In this document: piece by piece, positions 19,195 through 27,850 of the stretch | Position numbering within the stretch: position 1 is the stretch's first letter | Layout: the number at the start of each line of letters is the position of its first letter | NCBI RefSeq assembly: GCF_030929615.1 | Contig: NZ_JAVFVU010000027.1 | Span: forward strand, 62,001-126,000 | Direction: 5' to 3' | DNA length: 64,000 bases | From: Dyadobacter sp. LHD-138 | GTDB lineage: Bacteria > Bacteroidota > Bacteroidia > Cytophagales > Spirosomataceae | Position numbers and translations under genes: made by a program | The notes under the pieces: model-generated | What the model was told of the DNA's origin: nothing | Databases searched by the model: none | Seen by the model: the letters and a program-made list of their open reading frames with translations, nothing else

Positions 19195-19596
19195 ATGAGA
19201 AAGCTTACTATATTTTTCCTGACCTTTCTTTACCTGGGTACTGCAACCGGTGTTACGGTACACCTGCATTACTGTATGGGGGAGGTCGTCAATTGGGAGG
19301 TTACAAAGGCTGACAAGGGACACTGTGAAAATTGTGGGATGGAGAAAAGTCAGTCCACAAAAAACGGATGCTGTAAAGATGAGTTCAAAAAAGTAAAGAC
19401 AGACGATTCCCGGGAACTGGCAGAAGATACTTTCAGTAACCCATTGCTATCTGTGGCAATGTTAAATGAAGTGGTTACGTATGAATTTTTAGCAGCCTTT
19501 TACTCGAATGTTTTAGAGACGAGTAATCAAAGTAATGCTCCTCCCCGAAGTAAGCCAGTCCCGGTTTATATTCTGCACTGCAGTTACCTGATTTAA
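19195..19596 (+). CDS. HYC_CC_PP family secreted protein
   Basis: A 133-residue protein with a signal peptide (MRKLTIFFLTFLYLGTATG) and the three motifs after which the family is named: HYCMGE near 26-31, the cysteine pairs ENCGMEK and GCCKDE, and a proline pair near the C-terminus (NAPPRSKPVPV). Such proteins are regularly encoded with copper and heavy-metal efflux genes in Bacteroidota. The paired Cys/His residues suggest metal binding in the periplasm, although the role has not been established. It is the first gene of the copper cluster, downstream of IS remnants. Confidence 0.85.
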   Translation: MRKLTIFFLTFLYLGTATGVTVHLHYCMGEVVNWEVTKADKGHCENCGMEKSQSTKNGCCKDEFKKVKTDDSRELAEDTFSNPLLSVAMLNEVVTYEFLAAFYSNVLETSNQSNAPPRSKPVPVYILHCSYLI

Positions 19597-19705
19597 AATT
19601 TTTTACTCCTTTCGTGCCAGGCAAAATGTACTTGCCGGGCTCCTAGTGCTATACTCCTGTCAGCACTGGTCAATCTTTCTTTTCATTTATTAAGACATAA
19701 AAGCT

Positions 19706-20773
19706 ATGCTACGCATTACCTATGGAGCAATTCTGCTGCTAGCCATTACCTCATTTTCTGCCTGCCGTAAACATGTCATGGACGATATGCCCATGGAAAA
19801 AAATATAGATTATCCTGCTGCCTATGTGGTTAATGGAGAAGATGCTACGGTTTCTGTGATCCGCTTATCGGATCAAACAGTTTCCGAAACTTTGGATCTA
19901 ATGACTGGTTCAGCAGGGATGATCATGTGGCCACATCACATTTATCATCTCCAAAGCTTAGGAGAGCATAGGTTGACTGTCGCAGTTCCTGGAATGGATT
20001 TGAGCGCTGGCCATGCAGGGGGTAGGGCTGGTATGAAAGGGAGGGTGCTTGTTTTGGATGCTGTAAAGGGTATAGTTTTAAAAGATTTGGAAGTACCTGT
20101 CATGAACCACAACGCAGTTTACTCTCCCGATGGCAAAGAAATATGGACATCTCAAATGGATATCAAAGGAAAGGTGCTTGTCTTTGATGCAGCTACCTAC
20201 ACCTTGAAAAACACGATTGCTGTGGGTATGGAGCCTGCCGAAGTGACATTTTCGGCCGATGGCTCTAAGGCTTACGTCGCCAATGGCGCAGATGATAATG
20301 TCTCGGTCATCAATCCTTCAAGTAAAGCAGTCGTAGCGGCCATTCCCGTGGGCGATAACCCGGTTGCCGCCTGGATTGGTTACGATGGCAAGATGTATGT
20401 GGACAACGAAGATGGGCAAAGCATTAGCATTATTGATGTAGTAACAGACAAGGTTATTCAGACCATCGCACTCGGTTTTATGCCGGGCAGTGCTACCCAC
20501 CTCGCTAAAAGACAAGAATTATGGGTAACCGACCCGGATAACGGTAAAGTGCATTATTGGAAATGGGACAGTGCGATGGAAGACTGGATGCATGGCGGGG
20601 TCTTTGATGCTGGCGCTGGTGCGCATGCAATAGGTTTTACTGCGGACGGCAACTTGGCTTATGTAACCAATCAAATGGCGCAGAGTGTATCTCTTATCAA
20701 TGTTTCCACCCATACAAAAATCAAAGATATTCCGGTCGGTAAAAAGCCAAATGGGATTGCAATAAAACAATAA
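19706..20773 (+). CDS. YncE-like beta-propeller lipoprotein
   Basis: A 355-residue protein with a lipoprotein signal (LLLAITSFSAC, lipid-modified Cys near 20). The rest is a chain of YncE/cytochrome-D1-type propeller blades of about 40 residues, each ending in patterns such as AYVANGADDNVSVINPSSKAV, SISIIDVVTDKVIQTIALG and AYVTNQMAQSVSLINVSTH. His/Met-rich patches near the N-terminus (MWPHHIYHL, PGMDLSAGHAGGRAGMKG) fit a periplasmic copper or electron-transfer environment. No catalytic residue set is visible. It belongs to the copper cluster, 110 bases after the previous gene. Confidence 0.85.
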   Translation: MLRITYGAILLLAITSFSACRKHVMDDMPMEKNIDYPAAYVVNGEDATVSVIRLSDQTVSETLDLMTGSAGMIMWPHHIYHLQSLGEHRLTVAVPGMDLSAGHAGGRAGMKGRVLVLDAVKGIVLKDLEVPVMNHNAVYSPDGKEIWTSQMDIKGKVLVFDAATYTLKNTIAVGMEPAEVTFSADGSKAYVANGADDNVSVINPSSKAVVAAIPVGDNPVAAWIGYDGKMYVDNEDGQSISIIDVVTDKVIQTIALGFMPGSATHLAKRQELWVTDPDNGKVHYWKWDSAMEDWMHGGVFDAGAGAHAIGFTADGNLAYVTNQMAQSVSLINVSTHTKIKDIPVGKKPNGIAIKQ

Positions 20774-20811
20774 TTATTAAATCGATTTGTAACCATGAAC
20801 TAAGTAAAACA

Positions 20812-21267
20812 ATGAAACCATGTAATAAAATATCCGCGCTGCTCTTGGTGGCAATCTTTGCCTTTCCTGTCATGCTGTTTGCACAGACTAATTATAAGCA
20901 GCCGATGAGTATTGCAAAAGATGGGAAGATTGCTGACTCAGGCGGGGTAACCATCGGATTGGTTACCAAAGACAAAATTGTCCAGGATCATGATGGCCAT
21001 AAGATTGCCTTTGTGGATGGACAAGGAAACCTGGTCGATGCCAAAACCAACAAAAAAATGGGACGGATGGGTAAAGATGGAAAGACCTATTTCAATGCGA
21101 ATGGCGAATTACATTTAACTGTAAAGGACAAAGGGGAAACCTGCGATATCTTAGATGCATCCGGTAAGATAATAGGCAATGTCCATTCCAGTTGTAAAGG
21201 AATGGCCTGTGTTTTACATTGCTTTGATAATGGTCTGGATGCCAGCCATAAGAAGCCAATCACTTAG
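20812..21267 (+). CDS. Small secreted repeat protein (beta-flower-like)
   Basis: A 151-residue protein with a signal peptide ending at FAQ (about 25). The mature part contains short repeats in the style of G-I-x-D-x-x-G-x-x-I-G (for example GKIADSGGVTIGLVTK, KIVQDHDGHKIAFVDGQ, GKTYFNANGEL, DILDASGKIIGNV), as in secreted five-bladed beta-flower proteins of Bacteroidota; that family match is by pattern only. Three Cys lie near the C-terminus (SSCKGMACVLHC). The function is unknown; position suggests a periplasmic part of the copper cluster. Confidence 0.65.
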   Translation: MKPCNKISALLLVAIFAFPVMLFAQTNYKQPMSIAKDGKIADSGGVTIGLVTKDKIVQDHDGHKIAFVDGQGNLVDAKTNKKMGRMGKDGKTYFNANGELHLTVKDKGETCDILDASGKIIGNVHSSCKGMACVLHCFDNGLDASHKKPIT

Positions 21268-21281
21268 GCTGCTGCCTAAGT
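21262..21281 (+). other. Hairpin overlapping the stop codon
   Basis: ACTTAGGC and GCCTAAGT form a perfect 8-base stem with a TGCT loop spanning the TAG stop of the preceding gene. There is no T-run, so it is more likely an mRNA-stabilising or processing structure than a terminator. Confidence 0.45.
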
Positions 21282-21393
21282 ATGCCCGATGCATCCAGAG
21301 ATCAGGGGAAAAGAGGGGGATAGCAGCTCCAAATGTCACATGAAGCTAGTTAAAAAATAGGTTCCACGATACAATTATTTAATACTCATTCCA

Positions 21394-22059
21394 ATGGAAT
21401 TAATAACTAAAATATCAGCTTTGCTGACATGCATGTTATTGCTGATTGGTGCATCTTTATTTGCCCATAATGGGAAAGACCATGGCAAGCACAAGCCGGA
21501 TTTTATCCAGGCAGTTTCCTCACCTTCGCGGCACAAGCATGGTATACATGATAGCACAGCCATGCAAGCGGCTATGAGCACGGATGGTGCTCATCAACAT
21601 GGACTTAATGAGTTCCCGACACTACACCCTTTGGTCGTACACTTTCCAATTGTCCTGTTGATCATGGCAGCCCTTCTGCAATGGGTTGGATTATTTGTCT
21701 ACAAAAAGGAAATCACCATCATTGCCTGGGTGGTTTTACTATTTGGCTTTATTGGGGCTTACGCTTCATCCACCTGGTTTCACCCGCATACCTCCGAGTT
21801 GGCAGCAGCGGTTCAGGCTGTACTAGAAGAGCATGAAAAATATGCGTCTTATACACAATGGCTGTCAGGAATAGCACTGCTGATACAATCGGTAAACCTT
21901 TTTTTTCTGAAAAGAAATGTTTGGGTTAACATTTCTGTAGCTATCGCCATGAGTGCGGCCGCATTCTTTGTTGCCTATACGGGCCATCATGGCGCGGAAC
22001 TGGTCCATAAGTATGGTGTTGGGGCAAAAGGCTACTTACTGGAACAGCATCATCATTAA
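21394..22059 (+). CDS. DUF2231 domain membrane protein
   Basis: A 221-residue protein with an N-terminal signal/anchor, a His-rich periplasmic stretch (HNGKDHGKHKPDF, HKHGIHDS, AHQHG) and a four-helix membrane domain starting with HPLVVHFPIVLLIMAALLQW, the DUF2231 hallmark. Further helices are at about 110-130, 155-170 and 180-195. The C-terminus ends EQHHH. DUF2231 proteins are predicted redox or heme-type membrane proteins of unclear role. The His clusters and the position directly before the RND pump suggest a part in metal handling at the inner membrane (inference). Confidence 0.82.
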   Translation: MELITKISALLTCMLLLIGASLFAHNGKDHGKHKPDFIQAVSSPSRHKHGIHDSTAMQAAMSTDGAHQHGLNEFPTLHPLVVHFPIVLLIMAALLQWVGLFVYKKEITIIAWVVLLFGFIGAYASSTWFHPHTSELAAAVQAVLEEHEKYASYTQWLSGIALLIQSVNLFFLKRNVWVNISVAIAMSAAAFFVAYTGHHGAELVHKYGVGAKGYLLEQHHH

Positions 22060-22073
22060 TAACTATTAAGACC

Positions 22074-23384
22074 TTGTTAGGTCAACTTATAGAATTCAGT
22101 ATGGTACATCGTATTATAGAATGGTCATTACAGAACCGGTTCATTGTACTGGTCTTGTCGGCAGGACTGCTTGTATGGGGCGCGTTTGCCGTGAAGAAGA
22201 ATCCTATTGATGCCATTCCGGATTTATCCGAGAATCAGGTCATTGTTTTTACAGAGTGGATGGGGCGCGGACCCCAGTTAATTGAAGACCAGATTACCTT
22301 TCCGTTGGTTACCAATCTTCAGGGGCTTCCCCAAATCAAATATGTCCGGGGCAGCTCCATGTTTGGGATGAGTTTTATTTATATCATCTTCAATGATGAG
22401 GTGGACGTATATTGGGCGCGTGAGCGGGTACTGGAAAGATTAAGTACGGTATCCCGGTCACTGCCAACCGGGGTCAGCCCGCAGCTCGGTCCTGACGGAA
22501 CAGGGGTTGGACATATACTCTGGTATACATTGGACGCCCCCGAAATGGACCTGGGGGAACAAAGGGCTTTGCAGGACTGGTACATCAAGTTCGCTTTACA
22601 GAATGTGGAAGGGGTCAGTGAAATTGCATCTTTTGGTGGTTTCCAAAAGCAATACCAAATCACGGTGGACCCTAATAAGCTGCTTTACTATCGCTTGTCT
22701 GTACCGCAGGTAATAAGTGCAATCCGCTTGAATAACAATGAATCCGGAGGAAGGAAATTCGAATTAAGCGACATTGGCTATATTATCAAGACGTCGGGCT
22801 ATCTTCAATCCATTGAGGAAATTGAGAATATACCAGTCAAAAATCAGGCCAGTATCCCCATTAGGGTTTCAGATATAGCTTCCGTGCAGATGACAGGTGA
22901 AACCCGGCTGGGCATTTTCGATCAGGATGGGGAAGGCGAGCGCGTTGGCGGTATTGTAGTGATGCGCTATGGAGAGAATGCCGCGGCTGTTATTGAGAAA
23001 GTGAAAGTAAAGATGCTCGAAGCGGCCAAGGGTTTTCCCAAGGGCGTTAAATTCGATATTGTCTATGACCGCGGAGAGCTGATTCAGGAATCCGTTGATT
23101 CGATCAAGCACACGTTAATTGAAGAAATGATCGTAGTCTCATTAGTGGTGATCATCTTTCTTTTTCACTGGCGCAGCGCATTGAGTATAATTATCCAGAT
23201 CCCGATCACCCTTGCCGCCAGTTTTATTTTACTGAATGCCTTTGGGATTTCATCCAACATCATGTCCTTAACGGGTATCGCCCTTGCTATCGGCGTAATC
23301 GTTGATAATGGCATTATTATGAGTGAAAATGCCTACAAGCATCTTTCTGAGCGGTATGAGCAGCAGAAAACGACATCATTATGA
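22074..23384 (+). CDS. cusA: CusA/CzcA-type heavy-metal RND pump, N-terminal part
   Basis: This frame encodes the first 436 residues of a heavy-metal efflux RND transporter: TM1 (FIVLVLSAGLLVWGAF), the first porter domain (NPIDAIPDLSENQVIVFTEW, IKYVRGSSMFGMSFIYIIF), TM2 to TM4 and the essential acidic TM4 segment GVIVDNGIIMSENAY. It ends ERYEQQKTTSL inside the cytoplasmic loop between TM4 and TM5. The remainder follows in another frame from 23381 with an ATGA overlap. CusA-type pumps are single chains of about 1040 residues. The break lies in the middle of the first membrane half rather than at the internal-duplication boundary, and adding one A to the run at 23367-23370 would restore one reading frame. 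Confidence 0.85.
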   Translation: MLGQLIEFSMVHRIIEWSLQNRFIVLVLSAGLLVWGAFAVKKNPIDAIPDLSENQVIVFTEWMGRGPQLIEDQITFPLVTNLQGLPQIKYVRGSSMFGMSFIYIIFNDEVDVYWARERVLERLSTVSRSLPTGVSPQLGPDGTGVGHILWYTLDAPEMDLGEQRALQDWYIKFALQNVEGVSEIASFGGFQKQYQITVDPNKLLYYRLSVPQVISAIRLNNNESGGRKFELSDIGYIIKTSGYLQSIEEIENIPVKNQASIPIRVSDIASVQMTGETRLGIFDQDGEGERVGGIVVMRYGENAAAVIEKVKVKMLEAAKGFPKGVKFDIVYDRGELIQESVDSIKHTLIEEMIVVSLVVIIFLFHWRSALSIIIQIPITLAASFILLNAFGISSNIMSLTGIALAIGVIVDNGIIMSENAYKHLSERYEQQKTTSL

Positions 23385-25309
23385 AATGGTTTAAAAATAA
23401 AAAACAGCCTCAGTGGCTCTCAGAACAGGAACGCCTGGCCATTATTGAAAAATCAAGCAAGCAGGTATCCCGGGGGGTATTCTTTGCAACAGTCATTATT
23501 ATAACCTCTTTTCTTCCCGTATTTATGCTTACGGGGCAGGAAGGTAAGCTGTTTCACCCTTTGGCTTATACGAAAACTTTCATTTTGATTGTGGATGCCT
23601 TACTGGTCATTACGCTGGCCCCGGTGCTGATATCTTTTATCATGAAAGGAAAGTTCCGGCCCGATCACGCCAATCCTGTCAACAGGGTCCTTGAGCGTGT
23701 TTATGAGCCGGTCATAAGGGGGGTGTTAAAATGGCGCAAAACTACGCTGGGCATCAATATCATTGCCCTTTTAGCGACCATGCCGTTGCTGGCCAGTCTT
23801 GGTTCGGAGTTCATGCCGCCCCTGGATGAACAAAGTATCCTTTTTATGCCGGTGACGCTGCCGGACATCTCGAATTCGGAAGCAAAACGGATCCTGCAAG
23901 TGCAGGACAAAATCATTAAATCAGTTCCTGAGGTTGATAAGGTGTTGGGAAAGGCCGGAAGGGCAAGTACAGCTACTGACAATTCCCCGATCAGCATGAT
24001 TGAAACGATCATCAAATTGAAACCAAAGTCAGAGTGGCGGGCTGGGATTACAAAGAAAGATATTATTACCGAGCTTGATGCTAAACTGCAAATCCCGGGT
24101 GTGATCAACGGTTGGACCCAGCCGATCGTCAACCGGATCAACATGCTTTCGACCGGGATACGCACTGATGTAGGTGTTAAAGTGTATGGGCAGAATTTGG
24201 ATACAATTGCCAATGTATCTGAAAGGGTTAAAAGAACGCTTGAAGGCACGGCAGGCATCAGTGATCTTTATGTAGAACCCGTGACAGGGGGGAAGTATTT
24301 GTCTATCAACCCCAGAAGAGAAGATTTAAGCCGCTACGGTCTCAGTGTCGATGATGTCAACCAAGCAGTTGAATTTGCATTGGGAGGCGCGCCGATAGGA
24401 AATACCATTGAAGGTAGAAAGCGGTTTTCAATCAGTGTCAGGCTTGCCCAGAATTATCGAAATAGCGTAGAAACTATCAACAGACTTCCTTTGATGTCTG
24501 CTTCCATGGGAGAAGTACCCTTGTCAGCAGTAGCGGACGTAGTATTTGAAAACGGCCCACCGATGATAGTCTCGGAGAACGCCATGCTGCGGGGTGCGGT
24601 TTTGTTCAATGTTCGGGGGCGCGATCTAGGCGGAACTGTCCAGGAAGCCATCGAAAAGATCAGTAAATCAAATGGTGTACTTCCACCGGGTTACTATCTG
24701 GAATGGAGCGGACAGTATGAAAACCTGATACGCGGTAAGCAAACGCTTCTGTGGATTGCACCGGTGGTACTTTTGATCATTTTCATTTCCCTTTATTTCG
24801 CTTTCCACTCGCTACGTGAAGCTTTTCTAAGCTTAATCACCGTTCCCTTTGCTTTGATCGGTGGGGCGTATATGATCTATTTCTGGGGTGTTAACCTCTC
24901 TGTGGCAGTGGCTGTGGGTTTCATTGCCTTATTTGGTATTGCCGTAGAAACCGGTATCGTAATGGTCATCTATCTGAATGATGCGATGCAGCAGCTGGTC
25001 ACCAAGCAGGGCAACTCCGCTGAAACAATCACTAAAGATGACCTGCGCGAGTACGTAATCCATGGGGCGGTCAAACGTCTGCGCCCCAAGCTGATGACGG
25101 TGTGCGTTTCGCTATTTGGATTGGTGCCGGTACTTTGGGCCAATGGGATAGGAACGGACGTGATGCAGCCTATTGTGCTGCCGATGATCGGAGGCGTGCT
25201 TACATCATCTACGCATATCCTGCTGGTAACACCACTGATATTTTTAATGACAAAGGAATATGAGCTACGTAAATACGGAAAACTGCAAATCCATGACACG
25301 CAACACTAA
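23381..25309 (+). CDS. cusA: CusA/CzcA-type heavy-metal RND pump, C-terminal part
   Basis: A 642-residue frame that continues the pump from the TM4-TM5 loop: LSEQERLAIIEKSSKQVSR, TM5 and TM6 (FFATVIIITSFLPVFMLTGQ), the second periplasmic porter/docking domain (SEFMPPLDEQSILFMPVTLP, NSEAKRILQVQDKI, TQPIVNRINMLSTGIRTDVG) and TM7 to TM12. The ATG at 23381 overlaps the previous stop as ATGA, which would allow translational coupling, so two-subunit assembly is possible; a frameshift in a normally single gene is the simpler reading. Its stop overlaps the start of the outer-membrane channel gene by 17 bases, a tight operon. Confidence 0.88.
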   Translation: MKWFKNKKQPQWLSEQERLAIIEKSSKQVSRGVFFATVIIITSFLPVFMLTGQEGKLFHPLAYTKTFILIVDALLVITLAPVLISFIMKGKFRPDHANPVNRVLERVYEPVIRGVLKWRKTTLGINIIALLATMPLLASLGSEFMPPLDEQSILFMPVTLPDISNSEAKRILQVQDKIIKSVPEVDKVLGKAGRASTATDNSPISMIETIIKLKPKSEWRAGITKKDIITELDAKLQIPGVINGWTQPIVNRINMLSTGIRTDVGVKVYGQNLDTIANVSERVKRTLEGTAGISDLYVEPVTGGKYLSINPRREDLSRYGLSVDDVNQAVEFALGGAPIGNTIEGRKRFSISVRLAQNYRNSVETINRLPLMSASMGEVPLSAVADVVFENGPPMIVSENAMLRGAVLFNVRGRDLGGTVQEAIEKISKSNGVLPPGYYLEWSGQYENLIRGKQTLLWIAPVVLLIIFISLYFAFHSLREAFLSLITVPFALIGGAYMIYFWGVNLSVAVAVGFIALFGIAVETGIVMVIYLNDAMQQLVTKQGNSAETITKDDLREYVIHGAVKRLRPKLMTVCVSLFGLVPVLWANGIGTDVMQPIVLPMIGGVLTSSTHILLVTPLIFLMTKEYELRKYGKLQIHDTQH

Positions 25310-26546
25310 ATATGTAAAATGGTTGATCCTGTTTTTGCTGCCACTTGCAAGCTGGGCTCAGAAGCCTGTATTGACACTAGATACTATTTTACAACGAATT
25401 GATAACAACAACCTGATGCTGCAGTCCTACAGGTTTAAAGCGGACAGTTACAAACATAGCGCCGACGCGGCCACGGCCTGGATGGCACCCATGATAGGTT
25501 TGGGGACTTTCATGATGCCTTATCCCAATCAAATGATTATGGACGCTCGAGACAAGGGCAGCCTGATGCTGCAGATCGAGCAGGATATCCCTAATCTGGC
25601 TAAGCTCAGTGCAAAGAGAAAATATATCGCTTCGCAGGGTAATGTGGAAAGGGCTAACCGAAGCATCACCCTTAATACATATAAGGCACAAGCAAAACGA
25701 CTCTATTTCAACTGGCTCATAGCCAGGCAGCGTGTAACGGTACTCGAAGAGAATGAGAAAATTATGGTCATGATGAAAAAGATCGAAGAAGTCAGGTATC
25801 CCTACAATCAGTCACAACTGGGAGGGGTTTACCGGGCCGAGTCGAAAATCCTGGAAAACCAGAATATGATCCGTATGCAGGAAGGCACTATTGGGAAGGC
25901 GAAAGGATGGCTCAATAGCCTGATGAATGCGACTGGTAACCAGGCTTTTGAAATTGACACTGCCTATAAACCTTCCTTTCAGCCAGCTATGCACTACGAT
26001 ACCGCTACGCTGGCTGATGCCAGAATGGATGTTTTTAAAATGAATGAAAGTATCCGATCCATGCAACTGAATATCGAAAGCATGAAACAACAGAAAAAGC
26101 CGGATTTTAAAATTCGCTTTGACCATATGTACCCGTTGGATGCCATGATGCCTAATGCTTACAGCGTAATGGGGATGCTCAGTATCCCGATAGCTCCCTG
26201 GTCATCGAAAATGTATAAGTCGGATATCAAGGCTATGCAGCTCAATATCCAGGGGATGCTCAAAGAGCGGTCTGCCATGCTGGTGGAAACGCAGGGCATG
26301 TTGTATGGTATGCAGTCAGAGATTGGGTCCATGCAAACCAGGGTTAGTACCATGCAGGATAAAATACTTCCGGTCCTTCAAAAAGCAATGGATTCCTATT
26401 TTGTTAATTACCAGGAAAATAAAGCCCAGCTTCCTGTGGTTATTGATGCCTGGGAAGCTTTGACAATGATGCAGATGAACGTGCTGGATGAGAAATTGAA
26501 ACTCTATGAAATGATAGTCGATTATGAAAAAGAACTATATCGGTAG
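25293..26546 (+). CDS. TolC/CusC-type outer-membrane efflux channel
   Basis: A 417-residue protein from the ATG at 25293 with a signal peptide (YVKWLILFLLPLASWAQ); an earlier in-frame ATG at 25260 would place polar residues before the signal. The body has two long alpha-helical hairpin regions typical of the outer-membrane factor family (NNNLMLQSYRFKADSYKHSA, ERANRSITLNTYKAQAKRLYFNW, LDEKLKLYEMIVDYEKEL). It is unusually rich in Met (MAPMIGLGTFMM, LEENEKIMVMMKK), a trait often seen in Cu/Ag systems. It should form the exit duct for the RND pump. It overlaps the genes on both sides. Confidence 0.85.
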   Translation: MTRNTKYVKWLILFLLPLASWAQKPVLTLDTILQRIDNNNLMLQSYRFKADSYKHSADAATAWMAPMIGLGTFMMPYPNQMIMDARDKGSLMLQIEQDIPNLAKLSAKRKYIASQGNVERANRSITLNTYKAQAKRLYFNWLIARQRVTVLEENEKIMVMMKKIEEVRYPYNQSQLGGVYRAESKILENQNMIRMQEGTIGKAKGWLNSLMNATGNQAFEIDTAYKPSFQPAMHYDTATLADARMDVFKMNESIRSMQLNIESMKQQKKPDFKIRFDHMYPLDAMMPNAYSVMGMLSIPIAPWSSKMYKSDIKAMQLNIQGMLKERSAMLVETQGMLYGMQSEIGSMQTRVSTMQDKILPVLQKAMDSYFVNYQENKAQLPVVIDAWEALTMMQMNVLDEKLKLYEMIVDYEKELYR

Positions 26547-27846
26547 CCTTTTAACGGTGCTGATACTAGCTACCGTGTTTTTAACCGCCTGTGACCGTAA
26601 AACCCCAAAAAATGCGCATACGGCTCATGAGGAATCGGAGCAGTATACCTGCCCGATGCACCCGCAGGTAGTTAGCAGCAAACCAGGCAAGTGCCCGGTC
26701 TGTGGCATGGACCTGGTGGCAAAAAAAGCAAATAAAGAGCTGATCGTTGATAGCAGCTTCAATGCTTTGTTGAAGCCGGTGAATGCCCAGGTGATTGCCG
26801 ACATCCCACTGATCAGTGCAGAGCGTGGGATGCGTATTTTTTCAGCCCAGGCACAAGGAGTAGTAACTTATGACAGCCGGAGCCAGGTTTCACTTGCATC
26901 CAGAGTGGGTGGTCGTATTGAAAAGCTGCTGATTAAATACAACTACCAGCCTGTGCGGAAAGGACAGTTGGTGATGGAAGTCTATTCACCGGATCTGGCA
27001 TCCGCTCAAAGGGAACTTTTGATGCTTAGTAACGATGGTGGCAGTCCGGATTTACTACTAAAGGCAAAACAGCGCCTGGAGCTACTGGGAATAGGTCCAG
27101 GGCAAATTCAGGAGATTATCAAGTCAGGAAATATCCTCTATAAGGTACCGGTGTATAGTCCTGCCAGTGGATACATCCTGGAACAATCGGCTAACTTACC
27201 GCAGACTGGCGCACCTATGCCGTCAGTTTCCGGCGTTGATGGCGCCGCAATGGATGAGATGGGAGGCAGCTCAACTGCACCGGCAGCCCCTGCTGCGCCA
27301 TCGACGGCGGCTTCTCCCGTGCTTCTGCGTGCCGGGCAGTATGTTACAGCCGGACAAACCTTGTTTACAATTTATACGTCCGAAGGCCTGATTGCGGAAT
27401 TCGCGCTATCGCCAGCTATATCTTCCCGCATCAAACCACGACAAAAACTGCTCTTTTATGCGGGCAATGACAAAACAACTATGGCCAGCGGCCAGATTGG
27501 ACTGATCCAACCGGTTCTTCGAAGCGGCGAGCGTTTCACCTTGGCCAGGGTCTATCTCAAAGGCAAAAACCTGACGCCAGGACAACTGCTGACAGCGCGC
27601 ATTCCCATTGTTTTTCAAAATGGGTTATGGCTGAATAAAAAAGCGGTCTGGCAGACCGGTAGTAAGTCTATTGTGTTTAAGCAGCAAGGTAAAGTGCTGG
27701 TACCCACGCAGGTTAAAGCAGGGGCAATTGTAGATGGGATGGTGCAAATACGATCTGATATCAAGGATTGGAAAGTAGCGTCCAATGCATCCTATCTGAT
27801 AGACAGTGAGAGCTTTATTAAGGATAATAGTACCGTTGAAAATTAA
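26524..27846 (+). CDS. RND periplasmic adaptor with heavy-metal-binding head (CusB-like), first copy
   Basis: A 440-residue lipoprotein (LATVFLTAC lipobox near 23). Right after the anchor comes a heavy-metal-binding domain, YTCPMHPQVVSSKPGKCPVCGMDLV, with the CPMHP and CPVCGM metal-ligand motifs. The rest is a membrane-fusion adaptor: barrel-sandwich lipoyl halves (VASRVGGRIEKLL style; GQLVMEVYSPDL), a helical hairpin and a beta-barrel. An Ala/Pro/Ser/Thr/Met low-complexity insert (about 235-265) sits between the halves. CusB proteins bridge pump and channel and pass Cu(I)/Ag(I). The start overlaps the channel gene by 23 bases. Confidence 0.88.
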   Translation: MKKNYIGSLLTVLILATVFLTACDRKTPKNAHTAHEESEQYTCPMHPQVVSSKPGKCPVCGMDLVAKKANKELIVDSSFNALLKPVNAQVIADIPLISAERGMRIFSAQAQGVVTYDSRSQVSLASRVGGRIEKLLIKYNYQPVRKGQLVMEVYSPDLASAQRELLMLSNDGGSPDLLLKAKQRLELLGIGPGQIQEIIKSGNILYKVPVYSPASGYILEQSANLPQTGAPMPSVSGVDGAAMDEMGGSSTAPAAPAAPSTAASPVLLRAGQYVTAGQTLFTIYTSEGLIAEFALSPAISSRIKPRQKLLFYAGNDKTTMASGQIGLIQPVLRSGERFTLARVYLKGKNLTPGQLLTARIPIVFQNGLWLNKKAVWQTGSKSIVFKQQGKVLVPTQVKAGAIVDGMVQIRSDIKDWKVASNASYLIDSESFIKDNSTVEN

Positions 27847-27850
27847 AAAT

